A stretch of DNA of 64,000 bases from positions 81,886 to 145,885 of the forward strand of contig JARNMJ010000004.1 in assembly GCA_029432795.1 (NCBI GenBank). The letters run 5' to 3'. Source of the stretch: Pontiellaceae bacterium B12219. GTDB lineage: Bacteria; Verrucomicrobiota; Kiritimatiellia; Kiritimatiellales; Pontiellaceae. The position numbers and the translations under genes are program-made. Under the pieces are notes generated by a model. That model ran no database searches. It worked only from the letters and a program-made list of their open reading frames with translations, and had not been told where the DNA came from. Below, piece after piece: positions 9,423 through 17,774 of the stretch. Each line of letters starts with the position of its first letter. Positions within the stretch are counted from its first letter, which is position 1.

Positions 9423-12400
9423 ATGAAGATTTTACGAAATGCCGTAAGCATGATCCTGTTCGGAACAGGTGTCGCCGCAATCTGTGCGGTGGCGGATGTG
9501 ATGAATGTGCAGATTCAAGCTGTTGCAAATACAAACTATGGAACCGACACGGTTGCGATCCTGTATTCACCGGTTCAGAGCTATGGACCGGCAACCTTTC
9601 GGGTCGCGATCAGGGTGGACCCCATGGCGGGAACGTCGATCACGAGCGGGTCTTCCGGTGAGTGGGGCATTAATTCAGGTGAAGCTAACAACGGATGGTG
9701 GCCCTCTTTTGATGGAAGTTTGACGCAGTCAGTGGACTCCGTTTCAAATATAGAGATTGTTGATTTCAATGCGAATGGAAGCGGTCTGACCGTCACAGAT
9801 ATTACAAATCGATCCTTCAAATCCGTCATGATCGTTAATGGGCAGCATGCCGCAGACAGAGTCAGGATTACAGCAGGCGGCGTGACGAACGACGCAGTCG
9901 GGATCAAAATGCTTAGCAGTCCCGCAACAAATGATCTTCAAACGCTTTCGGGGTCGGCTTCGGTAAGCAGTTTCACCATCGCGAACGGTACCACAGCCGC
10001 TAATAATCGATGGTCGGTCAGCGGTATTGAGGTAGAGTTAGACATATCCGGAGCCATAACCAACCCGGTGGTCACGCGCGCCGACTGGATGCGGGGGACA
10101 TGGGGGCTCAGCTGGGCTCCCGAAGATATGTATAACGGTCGCAGTGAAACGCTGGTTGATGACTATGACGCGTTTCTCGATCAGATCAGCGGACTGAAAA
10201 CAATCGACTATATTCAGCTGAACCTGGGGATGTCCTACATTTATTCCCCGGTGCATCTGGGGCCGCACGCGTTGCTGGAAAGTTTTTGGCAGGGCGACAC
10301 GGACGAGGAAGGAAAGCCCATTAACCTGGTGGTGCCCCGCGCTTCGTCCGGAATTGATCCGCTCGGCGAGTGGGCGTTGGCAACGAAAGCGGCCGGTCTG
10401 AAGGTTCAAGTGTATGTAAATAGCTCCCAGATGCTGCAGCGGGGCGACATTCCCAATCCAGCCGTCATTCCGAATATTACGGAGCGTTGGAAAACCTGGT
10501 GCGACACCAATACAGCCGCGCAGGCGTTTATTGCGAGTCAGCCCTATCACACCAATGGCATCGATGAAAACCGCCCCTATATGTTCTGCTATGCGGAGTT
10601 CATCCTGAAGGACTATTCCCTGCGCTATGGGGAGCTGATTGATTCATACATTTTTGATTCGGGCAGTTTTATGAGTTCCAACGGCGATAATGCAACGAAT
10701 GGCGTGGCGGAGGATCAGCGGATTTATCAGGCGTTTGCGGATGCCGCGCGCGCGGGTAATCCCAATGCAACGGTTTCGTTTAACAACGGCCCCGAGCGGG
10801 ATACAGAAGAGCTGAATCCGTTTTCGGAAGCGGTGCACGCCGAAGACTATATGTTTGGTCATCCCTACAACGGCGGGAATAATATAGGAAGCCATACCAT
10901 CGGGAATCCGCCGCTTTACGACCGAAATTATGCGCACATTCAAAAAATGACCGAAACCGGCGGCAATGTGCATGCGGGCGAACTGACGCACGATTGGACG
11001 TGGGATGACCGTATTGTGGGCCATTTTTATCCGCCGATGAGTACCACCGCCTGGAATGCGGGCAGCACGCCGGCGCTGACCGATGAAGAGTTCCTGCTCT
11101 GGAATCTGGAAGCGATGCAGGCCGGCGGTGCGATCTCCTGGGGCGCTCCGCTGAACTGGCCGAATGGAAGCGGTGCGAATCTGCTGATCAATGATTGGGG
11201 GATTACGCAGCTGATGCTGATGGATGCGCATTTAAGCACCAACGAAGAGCCCGGAGCTCCGCAATGGGTGCGGCAGCATACCCCGCTGCCGGAGGCGGCC
11301 ATCGGGCAGGCGTATTACCGTGTGCTGACCGAAGGCGTCGATTTCTGGGATCCCGAAGGCAATGCCATAACCAACGTGGCATTTACTTCCGTTGCAGATG
11401 GAGTGCCGTCCTGGCTGACGTTGGAGAAAGAGCCGGGAAATCCAGAAAGCTGGCGGTTGGTCGGCATTCCGGTAGAGACCGCCGCCACAAATTATACCTT
11501 CAGGCTGCGGGTTGAAGATTCGTCCGGTGGCACGGATCGGTGGGTTCAACTGGCGGTAAACGATGCGCTTCCATTCCCGGCGGGGCCAGCAGGGTTCCCC
11601 GTCTGGGCCGCAGATCCGTTGGTCATTCCGGATGCAGCGGTTAATGAAGCCTACACGAATACATTGATCCAGGGGTTGAATTTCCAGGATCTGGAAGAAA
11701 GCAATCTGGTTGTATCCAAAACAGGCGGAGCCGCCTGGCTTTCGCTGACCGAAACTGTTCCGGGATGGTGGCAGTTGACGGGGGTTCCTGCGCCGACGGA
11801 TGCCGGAGTGAATTCGGTGGTGTTGAGCGTGAGTGACGGAACGCATGCAACAGCGTGCACGCTCGTATTAACCGTTGAACCGGCGGTTGCCCATGCATCG
11901 GTTCTGGCTTCCGCCAATACCGATTACGGAACCAATGCCGTCGCCACTATGGTTTCCGAAGTTCAAACGGCTTACGACGGACTGGCTGCATTTCAGTTTT
12001 CCGTCGACGTGCTTCCTGGGACTGGAACCGCCATCCGGAGCGGCGATGGCGGCGGGGCGACGACCTCCCGCAGCTGGGGGATCGAATCTTCCGGCGAGAC
12101 GAGTAATGCGCGATACATTTTCAATGGGGATGCCGGGGAATTTGTAGAACACATCGGAAATATACAGATCATCAATTTTAATGATGGCGGCGGCAGTCTG
12201 TCCGTTGGCGATATTCGGGATGTATCCTTCTCATCCATAACGATTGCCGATGCCCAATCCGGCGGCAAGGATTCGCTGTATGTCACAGTAGGTTCGGTCA
12301 CCAATGATCTGGGTGATCTGGGCAGCAATGATCAGTCGATCAACCTTGAGACGTTATCGAATATTGTTGCTCCGGTAACCGAATTTTCACTTGGAACCAG

Positions 12401-12869
12401 CACAACCAATGCATTGAATAAATGGTCGGTCAACAGCATCGAAGTGAAGTATTCCATTGTGGGGCCGGAGACCTATTCAACCTGGGCATACGATTACGGG
12501 CTGGACAGGGCTGATGGAGCTCCCTTGGCTGATAGCAGCGATCTCGATGGTTACGCCAATCTGGCGGAATTTGCGCTCGGCATGGACCCGACGCAACCGG
12601 ATGCCGGTTCCAAGGATTGGAACAGGATGGAGTCCGACGGCGGAACGAACTATTTTAATTACGTCCATAACCGCCGGACGGATTATGCGCAGCAGGGTTT
12701 GTCTTATCTGCTGATCGATACCACGAATTTAGTGGAGTCGGTTGCCAACACAAATGCACCGGTTCAGGTGTTTGTCGGTCCATCCGTTGATGGATACGAG
12801 CCGGTCACGAATCGTTATGTAACCGATGAATCGGCGCAATTTATTCAATTAAATATTCAACAGGAATAA
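9423..12869 (+). CDS. Large secreted multidomain protein with a putative TIM-barrel glycoside hydrolase core
   Basis: The start at 9423 has a GAGG ribosome site and a signal peptide; the protein is 1148 residues. Residues ~25-210 form a beta-rich domain (DFNANGSGLTVTD; NNRWSVSGIEV) that returns at ~822-1014 (NFNDGGGSLSVGD; NKWSVNSIEV), an internal duplication. Residues ~210-600 look enzymatic: WMRGTWGLSWAPE, IDYIQLNLG, and YGELIDSYIFDSG, where Asp412 sits as the nucleophile does in GH29-like barrels (YG..ID..WFD). Two Ig-like (He_PIG type) domains follow (~605-810), and the end carries DSSDLDGYANLAEFALGMDP and a short tail. The family is not recognised. A remote GH29/GH107/GH168-like fucan hydrolase is an inference from context. 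It is probably an operon with 12903 (33-base gap). Confidence 0.7.
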   Translation: MKILRNAVSMILFGTGVAAICAVADVMNVQIQAVANTNYGTDTVAILYSPVQSYGPATFRVAIRVDPMAGTSITSGSSGEWGINSGEANNGWWPSFDGSLTQSVDSVSNIEIVDFNANGSGLTVTDITNRSFKSVMIVNGQHAADRVRITAGGVTNDAVGIKMLSSPATNDLQTLSGSASVSSFTIANGTTAANNRWSVSGIEVELDISGAITNPVVTRADWMRGTWGLSWAPEDMYNGRSETLVDDYDAFLDQISGLKTIDYIQLNLGMSYIYSPVHLGPHALLESFWQGDTDEEGKPINLVVPRASSGIDPLGEWALATKAAGLKVQVYVNSSQMLQRGDIPNPAVIPNITERWKTWCDTNTAAQAFIASQPYHTNGIDENRPYMFCYAEFILKDYSLRYGELIDSYIFDSGSFMSSNGDNATNGVAEDQRIYQAFADAARAGNPNATVSFNNGPERDTEELNPFSEAVHAEDYMFGHPYNGGNNIGSHTIGNPPLYDRNYAHIQKMTETGGNVHAGELTHDWTWDDRIVGHFYPPMSTTAWNAGSTPALTDEEFLLWNLEAMQAGGAISWGAPLNWPNGSGANLLINDWGITQLMLMDAHLSTNEEPGAPQWVRQHTPLPEAAIGQAYYRVLTEGVDFWDPEGNAITNVAFTSVADGVPSWLTLEKEPGNPESWRLVGIPVETAATNYTFRLRVEDSSGGTDRWVQLAVNDALPFPAGPAGFPVWAADPLVIPDAAVNEAYTNTLIQGLNFQDLEESNLVVSKTGGAAWLSLTETVPGWWQLTGVPAPTDAGVNSVVLSVSDGTHATACTLVLTVEPAVAHASVLASANTDYGTNAVATMVSEVQTAYDGLAAFQFSVDVLPGTGTAIRSGDGGGATTSRSWGIESSGETSNARYIFNGDAGEFVEHIGNIQIINFNDGGGSLSVGDIRDVSFSSITIADAQSGGKDSLYVTVGSVTNDLGDLGSNDQSINLETLSNIVAPVTEFSLGTSTTNALNKWSVNSIEVKYSIVGPETYSTWAYDYGLDRADGAPLADSSDLDGYANLAEFALGMDPTQPDAGSKDWNRMESDGGTNYFNYVHNRRTDYAQQGLSYLLIDTTNLVESVANTNAPVQVFVGPSVDGYEPVTNRYVTDESAQFIQLNIQQE

Positions 12870-12902
12870 AAGCTACTTCGCAGCTGATCAGGAGAGGAAG
12901 TT

Positions 12903-15890
12903 ATGACACAAAGTGCACTCATTTTAGTGGCGGCAGGTTTGCTGTTGCCCGGGCTTGCGAACGCGACAACATACACATGGACTGGCGGGGGTACGAAAAC
13001 CTGGATCTCCCAGGCGGACAACTGGAATGTTGCTCCTGCCTTTGATAATTTCTCTGATTTGATTTTCACCGTTACAGAGGGCAAGGAGCCGGGGAATACC
13101 TATAATGATATAACCGCCAGGAGCATTACGTTTGACGAGACGATTGATGCAACGTATGGACTTAATATCTGGCGCAGTAATAATCATACTCCGAGTCTTA
13201 CGTTGGCTTCCAGTACGGGCACTTCAAGCATTACCGTTCATTCCAACGCAACGGGTGCTATTGAAATTTCAGCAGGTACGCCGGATTCAACCGGGGTTCA
13301 GAATGATATCGTTCTTAATAATGCATTGGACGTTGTGCATGATGGAAGCAGCACGCTGAGCTTAACGGCGCGGATCACGGGGGCGCAGGCCATCACTAAA
13401 TCGGGATCGGGTGAACTGATTATTGGCAGCCCGAATAATACCTATTCGGGAAATATTACCGTCAACGAGGGAACCTTCACGCTGTCGGACAGCGGTCGGC
13501 TTATTTTTGATATTAATGCGGGATCTAATAATAAGATTACCGGATCAGGAACGGTTAATATTGACGGTGTTTTTTCCTTCGACCTGGCGGGAGCTACTTC
13601 AGTTGTGGATGATGCGTGGCTGATCGTCGATGTGGCAGCACTTAACGAAACCTTTGGAATAACCTTTTCGGTTGTGAATTTTACAGACATTGGAGACGAC
13701 ACCTGGGTGAAGGCGATTTCCGGGACGTCATATTATTATGCGTTTTATGAAGCGAACGGGATGTTAAAAGTGATTGATGGATTGCCCGTTCCGGACAGTC
13801 CGGACATTCCGACCAACTTTAACGCACGTGCGGGCACAGAGCTGATTACGGTAAGCTGGGACGAAAATTTCCAGGGCGGTTTTTCTCATTTTATTCTCAG
13901 TCGTTCTGAAGCCATGGGTGGACCCTATTCCGCCATTACAACAAATGCAGTGAACAGTTATGTGGACACGAATGTAAACAGCAGCACGACCTACTATTAT
14001 GTCGTACAGGCGGAAAATACCGCCGAAGAAGTTTCAGGAATCTCCAGCGAAGTTTCAGCCCGGCCACTGCCGGTCATTGATCTTGCGGGCGATTCCGACG
14101 GGGACGGATCGCGCGATACCCTGGAGTTGATGCTGGGAACAGATCCGTACGATTCCGACAGTGTGTTCGGGGTCGCGGTTGATTTAACCGGCACCAATGC
14201 CACGCTGACCTGGTCCTCGGTGGTTGATGTAACCTACAACGTTCAGTATGCTTCACAACTGAGTTCCAATGATTGGATAACGGTTGCCGGTCCGTTCGAC
14301 GGAACGGGCGATGAGATGAATTATGTGGATGGGGACCGTGCCGGCGGTACGAACGGATTTTACCGGGTCGTCGCCTCGCTTCCTCCGCCCAATCTGGTAT
14401 TCATCATGTCCGACGACCATGTTGGAATGGCGATGGGCAATATGAACCATCCCGACCATCCGGAAATTCTGACACCCAACATGGATCTGCTGGCATCTCG
14501 GGGCGTTCGTTTCGACCGCGCCTATGCGAATACGTCCATCTGCCGACCGTCCCGCGCAACGACAATTTCCGGGTTGTATGAATATAAACACGTGACTAAT
14601 TTCACGAGCGACTCACCGAACAGTTTTGCGACATCCCTTTGGAACGAGTCCTACCCGCTGTTGTTGAAAAACAGCGGTTACCGTATTGGATTTGCCGGGA
14701 AGTTGGGCTTTGGTATGGAGCTCAGTGAACCCGTATATTCCGCGCAGTTCGATAAATGGGGCGGCTTCGACGGCGATGAGCAGGGGAGTTATGTCACGTC
14801 CGAAAATTCCGCGCTCAGTTCGTATGCCGCTGAATATCCGCATGTCAGCAGGGCGTTAGGTGCTTTCGGGCAGGATTTTATCGAGGAATCGGTGACGGCC
14901 GGCGAACCGTTCTGTCTGACGCTGTTTCCCAAAGCGCCGCATCTTCCGAATGACAATATCGATCCGCTCGATCAGCATAAATATGATCACGTAACGTCTT
15001 TTGTTCGCCCGACCACCTGGGACTATGGCACCTATGCGCCGGAAATGCCGAATCAGCCGAAACTGGCCCGGGCGCATCAGCGACGCTATACAAGCGATGC
15101 GGAGTATCAGGGTTTTGCGTTGGGGTACTATCGGTTGGTTTCCGGCCTGGATGCGGCCATTGGTATGGTTCTCCAATCATTGGAAGAACGGGGCCTTGCT
15201 CATAATACGGTGGTCATCTATACCTCGGACAATGGCTATTTCCTTGGAGCGCACGGCGGTCTTCACGATAAAGTGCTTCCACATGAAGAAGGCTCCAGAA
15301 TTCCGTTGATTATCTATGACCCGCGCGCGCCGCTAGACTCCGTAGGGCAGACCTCCGATGCCATTGTCGGCAGCATTGATTTTGCGCCGACGCTGCTGGC
15401 CTATGCCGGCACAGCGATTCCGTCCAATATGGACGGAGTACCTCTGCAACCCCTTGTTAAGTCCCCGGGGTCCCGCGTTCGTGATGCCATGCTGCTGATT
15501 CAGAACTGGGCGGCCGCGAATGATGATTTGAGCCGGGGGCTTTCTGTGGTTACCGATCGGTATAAATACACCTACTGGCCCTATGGAGATACCAATATGG
15601 TCCCGTCCGAAGAGGTCTATGACATTCCGGTCGATCCGTTCGAGACGAATAATGTGGCCGCTGTCGTGGATGGAACAACCCTGGATTTGCTCAGGGCCTA
15701 TCACGATGGGTATGTGCTGGAATGGAGAGCTAACGTTCCTTCCGGCGTTTCCGGATTCGAACGCATGGGTGATATTTTTGACCGCGCCATTCCCTATACG
15801 GAAAAGGCGTTTCAGGGGCTGCCGGAGAGCGATACCGTTTACCGGGCTAATTATCAGGATGTGGTCGGCGCGGCATATCCCGAGGAATAG
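12903..15890 (+). CDS. Secreted chimera: passenger-like beta domain + FnIII + Ca-binding repeat + sorting tail + S1 sulfatase (CRPSR)
   Basis: The 995-residue protein begins with a signal peptide (to about NATT). Residues ~20-295 are a beta-helix-like region with an autotransporter-type repeat (SGSGELIIGSPNNTYSGNI). Residues ~300-390 are fibronectin III, followed by DSDGDGSRDTLELMLGTDP. Residues ~420-490 match the C-terminal module of other secreted proteins here (TYNVQYASQLSSNDW ... GFYRVVA). A full sulfatase domain then starts at PNLVFIMSDD (~497), with Cys547 in ICRPSRATTISG. The sulfatase part is closely like the protein at 30156 (YEYK, GKLGFGME, GAFGQDFI, YTSDNGYFLGAHG). A domain that normally ends a protein is here internal, so this looks like a gene fusion. 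Confidence 0.88.
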   Translation: MTQSALILVAAGLLLPGLANATTYTWTGGGTKTWISQADNWNVAPAFDNFSDLIFTVTEGKEPGNTYNDITARSITFDETIDATYGLNIWRSNNHTPSLTLASSTGTSSITVHSNATGAIEISAGTPDSTGVQNDIVLNNALDVVHDGSSTLSLTARITGAQAITKSGSGELIIGSPNNTYSGNITVNEGTFTLSDSGRLIFDINAGSNNKITGSGTVNIDGVFSFDLAGATSVVDDAWLIVDVAALNETFGITFSVVNFTDIGDDTWVKAISGTSYYYAFYEANGMLKVIDGLPVPDSPDIPTNFNARAGTELITVSWDENFQGGFSHFILSRSEAMGGPYSAITTNAVNSYVDTNVNSSTTYYYVVQAENTAEEVSGISSEVSARPLPVIDLAGDSDGDGSRDTLELMLGTDPYDSDSVFGVAVDLTGTNATLTWSSVVDVTYNVQYASQLSSNDWITVAGPFDGTGDEMNYVDGDRAGGTNGFYRVVASLPPPNLVFIMSDDHVGMAMGNMNHPDHPEILTPNMDLLASRGVRFDRAYANTSICRPSRATTISGLYEYKHVTNFTSDSPNSFATSLWNESYPLLLKNSGYRIGFAGKLGFGMELSEPVYSAQFDKWGGFDGDEQGSYVTSENSALSSYAAEYPHVSRALGAFGQDFIEESVTAGEPFCLTLFPKAPHLPNDNIDPLDQHKYDHVTSFVRPTTWDYGTYAPEMPNQPKLARAHQRRYTSDAEYQGFALGYYRLVSGLDAAIGMVLQSLEERGLAHNTVVIYTSDNGYFLGAHGGLHDKVLPHEEGSRIPLIIYDPRAPLDSVGQTSDAIVGSIDFAPTLLAYAGTAIPSNMDGVPLQPLVKSPGSRVRDAMLLIQNWAAANDDLSRGLSVVTDRYKYTYWPYGDTNMVPSEEVYDIPVDPFETNNVAAVVDGTTLDLLRAYHDGYVLEWRANVPSGVSGFERMGDIFDRAIPYTEKAFQGLPESDTVYRANYQDVVGAAYPEE

Positions 15891-15935
15891 CTCAGATTAA
15901 AATATATTCACGCCGGAAGAGATCTTTAGTTTTAA

Positions 15936-16005
15936 CCATGGAAAACTCTGAATATACGGACCTTTTCCGTCGGTTTATTCCGAGTATTCCATGTATTCCG
16001 TGGTT
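15936..16005. repeat. Imperfect inverted repeat, MITE/REP-like
   Basis: The left arm (about 15936-15961, AACCATGGAAAACTC...) pairs imperfectly with the right arm (about 15978-16005, ...CATGTATTCCGTGGT). The right part repeats the unit ATTCCGTG/ATTCCATG/ATTCCGAG. It contains no gene and separates two sulfatase genes. Confidence 0.45.
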
Positions 16006-16037
16006 TTACCGTGCAAGGTGTAGAATCCATTTTCCTG

Positions 16038-16081
16038 CATCCCAATTAATGGGGATAGTCGGATGCTCGTGATCTCGGGTA
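16038..16081 (+). promoter_or_regulatory. Recurrent promoter-like element, copy H
   Basis: CATCCC, AATTAAT, GGGGATAGTCGG; the second box at +19 is poor (CGGGTA). The GGGGAT block ends 57 bases before the sulfatase start at 16114. Confidence 0.5.
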
Positions 16082-16113
16082 GGTTACGTTTTTCATAACG
16101 AGAGAAGGACATG

Positions 16114-17466
16114 ATGAATATTAAACAGATTATATGGGCGGGCATAATACTCGCAATCGGATCCGTAGCATGGGGTGCGGATCAGCCGAATATCATTTTT
16201 ATCTTTGCGGATGACTGGGGCTACGGCGATATGGGTAAACACGGAAGCACCTTCTGCGAAACGCCGAATCTGGATCGGATGGCGGAAGAGGGGATCGACT
16301 TTGCGAATTTTACCGTGAACAGTCCCGTCTGTTCGCCCAGCCGGGTGGCGGTCATGACCGGGCAGTTTCCCGCGCGGCAATGCATACATCAGCATTTTCA
16401 AGGGATTAAAGCCCATATCAAACGCGGGATGCCTGACTGGCTCGATCCGCAGGCACCCATGCTTCCGCGCATGTTGCAGGAAGCCGGCTATACCACCGGG
16501 CACTTCGGGAAATGGCATCTCGGCAGTTCAGGGGATTCGCCGAGCGAAGACCAATACGGCTACGACCGTTTCGCAACCTTCAACGGATCGGGGCAACATG
16601 AAATTCCTAAGGGTGGATCCATTGGGGTGGATCGTGCGGAAGCATTTATCCGCGAATTTAAGGATCAGCCGTTTTTCATCAACCTGTGGCTGCATGAAGC
16701 GCATACGCCCCATTTGCCGCAGGAGCGGTTTATGAAAAAGTTCAAGGATCTCAGCGAAGCCGAACAGGTATATGCATCGATCATCGCCGAAGGTGACGAG
16801 GCGGTCGGGCGCATTCTCGCTTTGTTGAAGGAACTGGGACTTGATGAAAAAACGCTTGTCGTCTTTTCCACGGATAATGGACCGGAACACTCGACAGACG
16901 ACAAAGGACACAAAGGGCAGGGCTTGGGCAAATTTTATTCGGTGGGGGAAACGGGCGGCTTGAAGGGTGAAAAACGATCGCTGTTTTCCGGCGGTATCCG
17001 CGTGCCCTTTGTGGTGCGTTGGCCCGGTGTGGTTCCGCAGGGACGGACCGATACCACTTCAGTGATCACCGCTGTTGATCTGTTGCCGACCTTTTTGGAC
17101 GCGGCTGGTATTGCTTTGCCGGAGGGGTATGCGCCGGATGGTCAAAGTGCTTTTTCCGCCTTCAAGGGAGAAGCGTTTACGAGAAACAAACCGATCTTCT
17201 GGGAGTGGCGGGGCGGGGATAATCACGAATATACCTGGCCTTCGCTTGGGGTTCGCGACGGCAGATGGAAGCTGCTGGTTAATCCGGAAACGCAGAAGGT
17301 GGAGCTGTACGATTTGGAAAACGACTGGGCCGAAAAAAACGATGTGGCGGCTGACCATCCCGAAGTGGTGCAAAAACTGTCCGAACAGCTTCGGGTGTGG
17401 AAGCAGAGCCTGCCGACCGAACCGCCGGCAAGCAGCCTTTCCAAGGCTCGGAATAAAAAGAAGTAG
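16114..17466 (+). CDS. Secreted S1-type sulfatase (CSPSR)
   Basis: The second of two adjacent ATG codons is chosen because it is better spaced from GAGAAGGA; 16111 is the alternative. The 450-residue protein has a signal peptide ending near WGA, FADDWGYGD for metal binding, Cys73 in VCSPSRVAVMTG, GHFGKWHLG, and FSTDNGPEH with a later GGIRVPFVVRWPG. All canonical S1 active-site elements are present. It is a single-gene unit: element H in front and a strong terminator 35 bases behind. Its compact, tail-less form differs from the fused sulfatase just upstream. Confidence 0.92.
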   Translation: MNIKQIIWAGIILAIGSVAWGADQPNIIFIFADDWGYGDMGKHGSTFCETPNLDRMAEEGIDFANFTVNSPVCSPSRVAVMTGQFPARQCIHQHFQGIKAHIKRGMPDWLDPQAPMLPRMLQEAGYTTGHFGKWHLGSSGDSPSEDQYGYDRFATFNGSGQHEIPKGGSIGVDRAEAFIREFKDQPFFINLWLHEAHTPHLPQERFMKKFKDLSEAEQVYASIIAEGDEAVGRILALLKELGLDEKTLVVFSTDNGPEHSTDDKGHKGQGLGKFYSVGETGGLKGEKRSLFSGGIRVPFVVRWPGVVPQGRTDTTSVITAVDLLPTFLDAAGIALPEGYAPDGQSAFSAFKGEAFTRNKPIFWEWRGGDNHEYTWPSLGVRDGRWKLLVNPETQKVELYDLENDWAEKNDVAADHPEVVQKLSEQLRVWKQSLPTEPPASSLSKARNKKK

Positions 17467-17500
17467 AAACCGGGAAGGTGGTCTGCTCCCCTCCCCATTA

Positions 17501-17529
17501 AGGCTCGATCGATTTGATCGAGCCTTTTT
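17501..17529 (+). terminator. Rho-independent terminator
   Basis: A perfect 10-base stem (AGGCTCGATC / GATCGAGCCT) with a 5-base loop is followed by TTTTT. It ends the single sulfatase unit at 16114. Confidence 0.93.
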
Positions 17530-17601
17530 GCATTATGGTTCTCTGCAGTCCTGAACGGCCGGCTGAAAACAGGGAAACACCGGAACCGGCACGTATTTAA
17601 T

Positions 17602-17616
17602 TTCCAGAGTTTGGAA
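17602..17616. promoter_or_regulatory. Dispersed palindrome TTCCA-nnnn-TTGGAA (copy 1)
   Basis: TTCCAGAGTTTGGAA, about 160 bases upstream of the gene at 17775. Similar sites occur at 36180, 48798, 48829 and 55391, all between genes. Its role is unknown; it could be a transcription factor site. Confidence 0.35.
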
Positions 17617-17647
17617 CTTCCCGGGGCTATCAGGCAGGCGCCTGCTG

Positions 17648-17691
17648 CATCCCAAAAAATGGGGATAGGCAGCTTTTCAGGATAAGGCATT
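17648..17691 (+). promoter_or_regulatory. Recurrent promoter-like element, copy B
   Basis: CATCCC, AAAAAAT, GGGGATAGGCAGC: the best match to the consensus upstream block. The +19 box is weak (GGCATT), with GATAAG five bases earlier. It is preceded by the small palindrome GCAGGCGCCTGC. The gene at 17775 starts 108 bases after GGGGAT. Confidence 0.58.
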
Positions 17692-17774
17692 GTTTATCGA
17701 CAATTGGTATTAGGCGAAGGCCTGACCAACGAGTTCGTACAGATGAAGAATCAACCCTAATGGAGGCATGGAAG

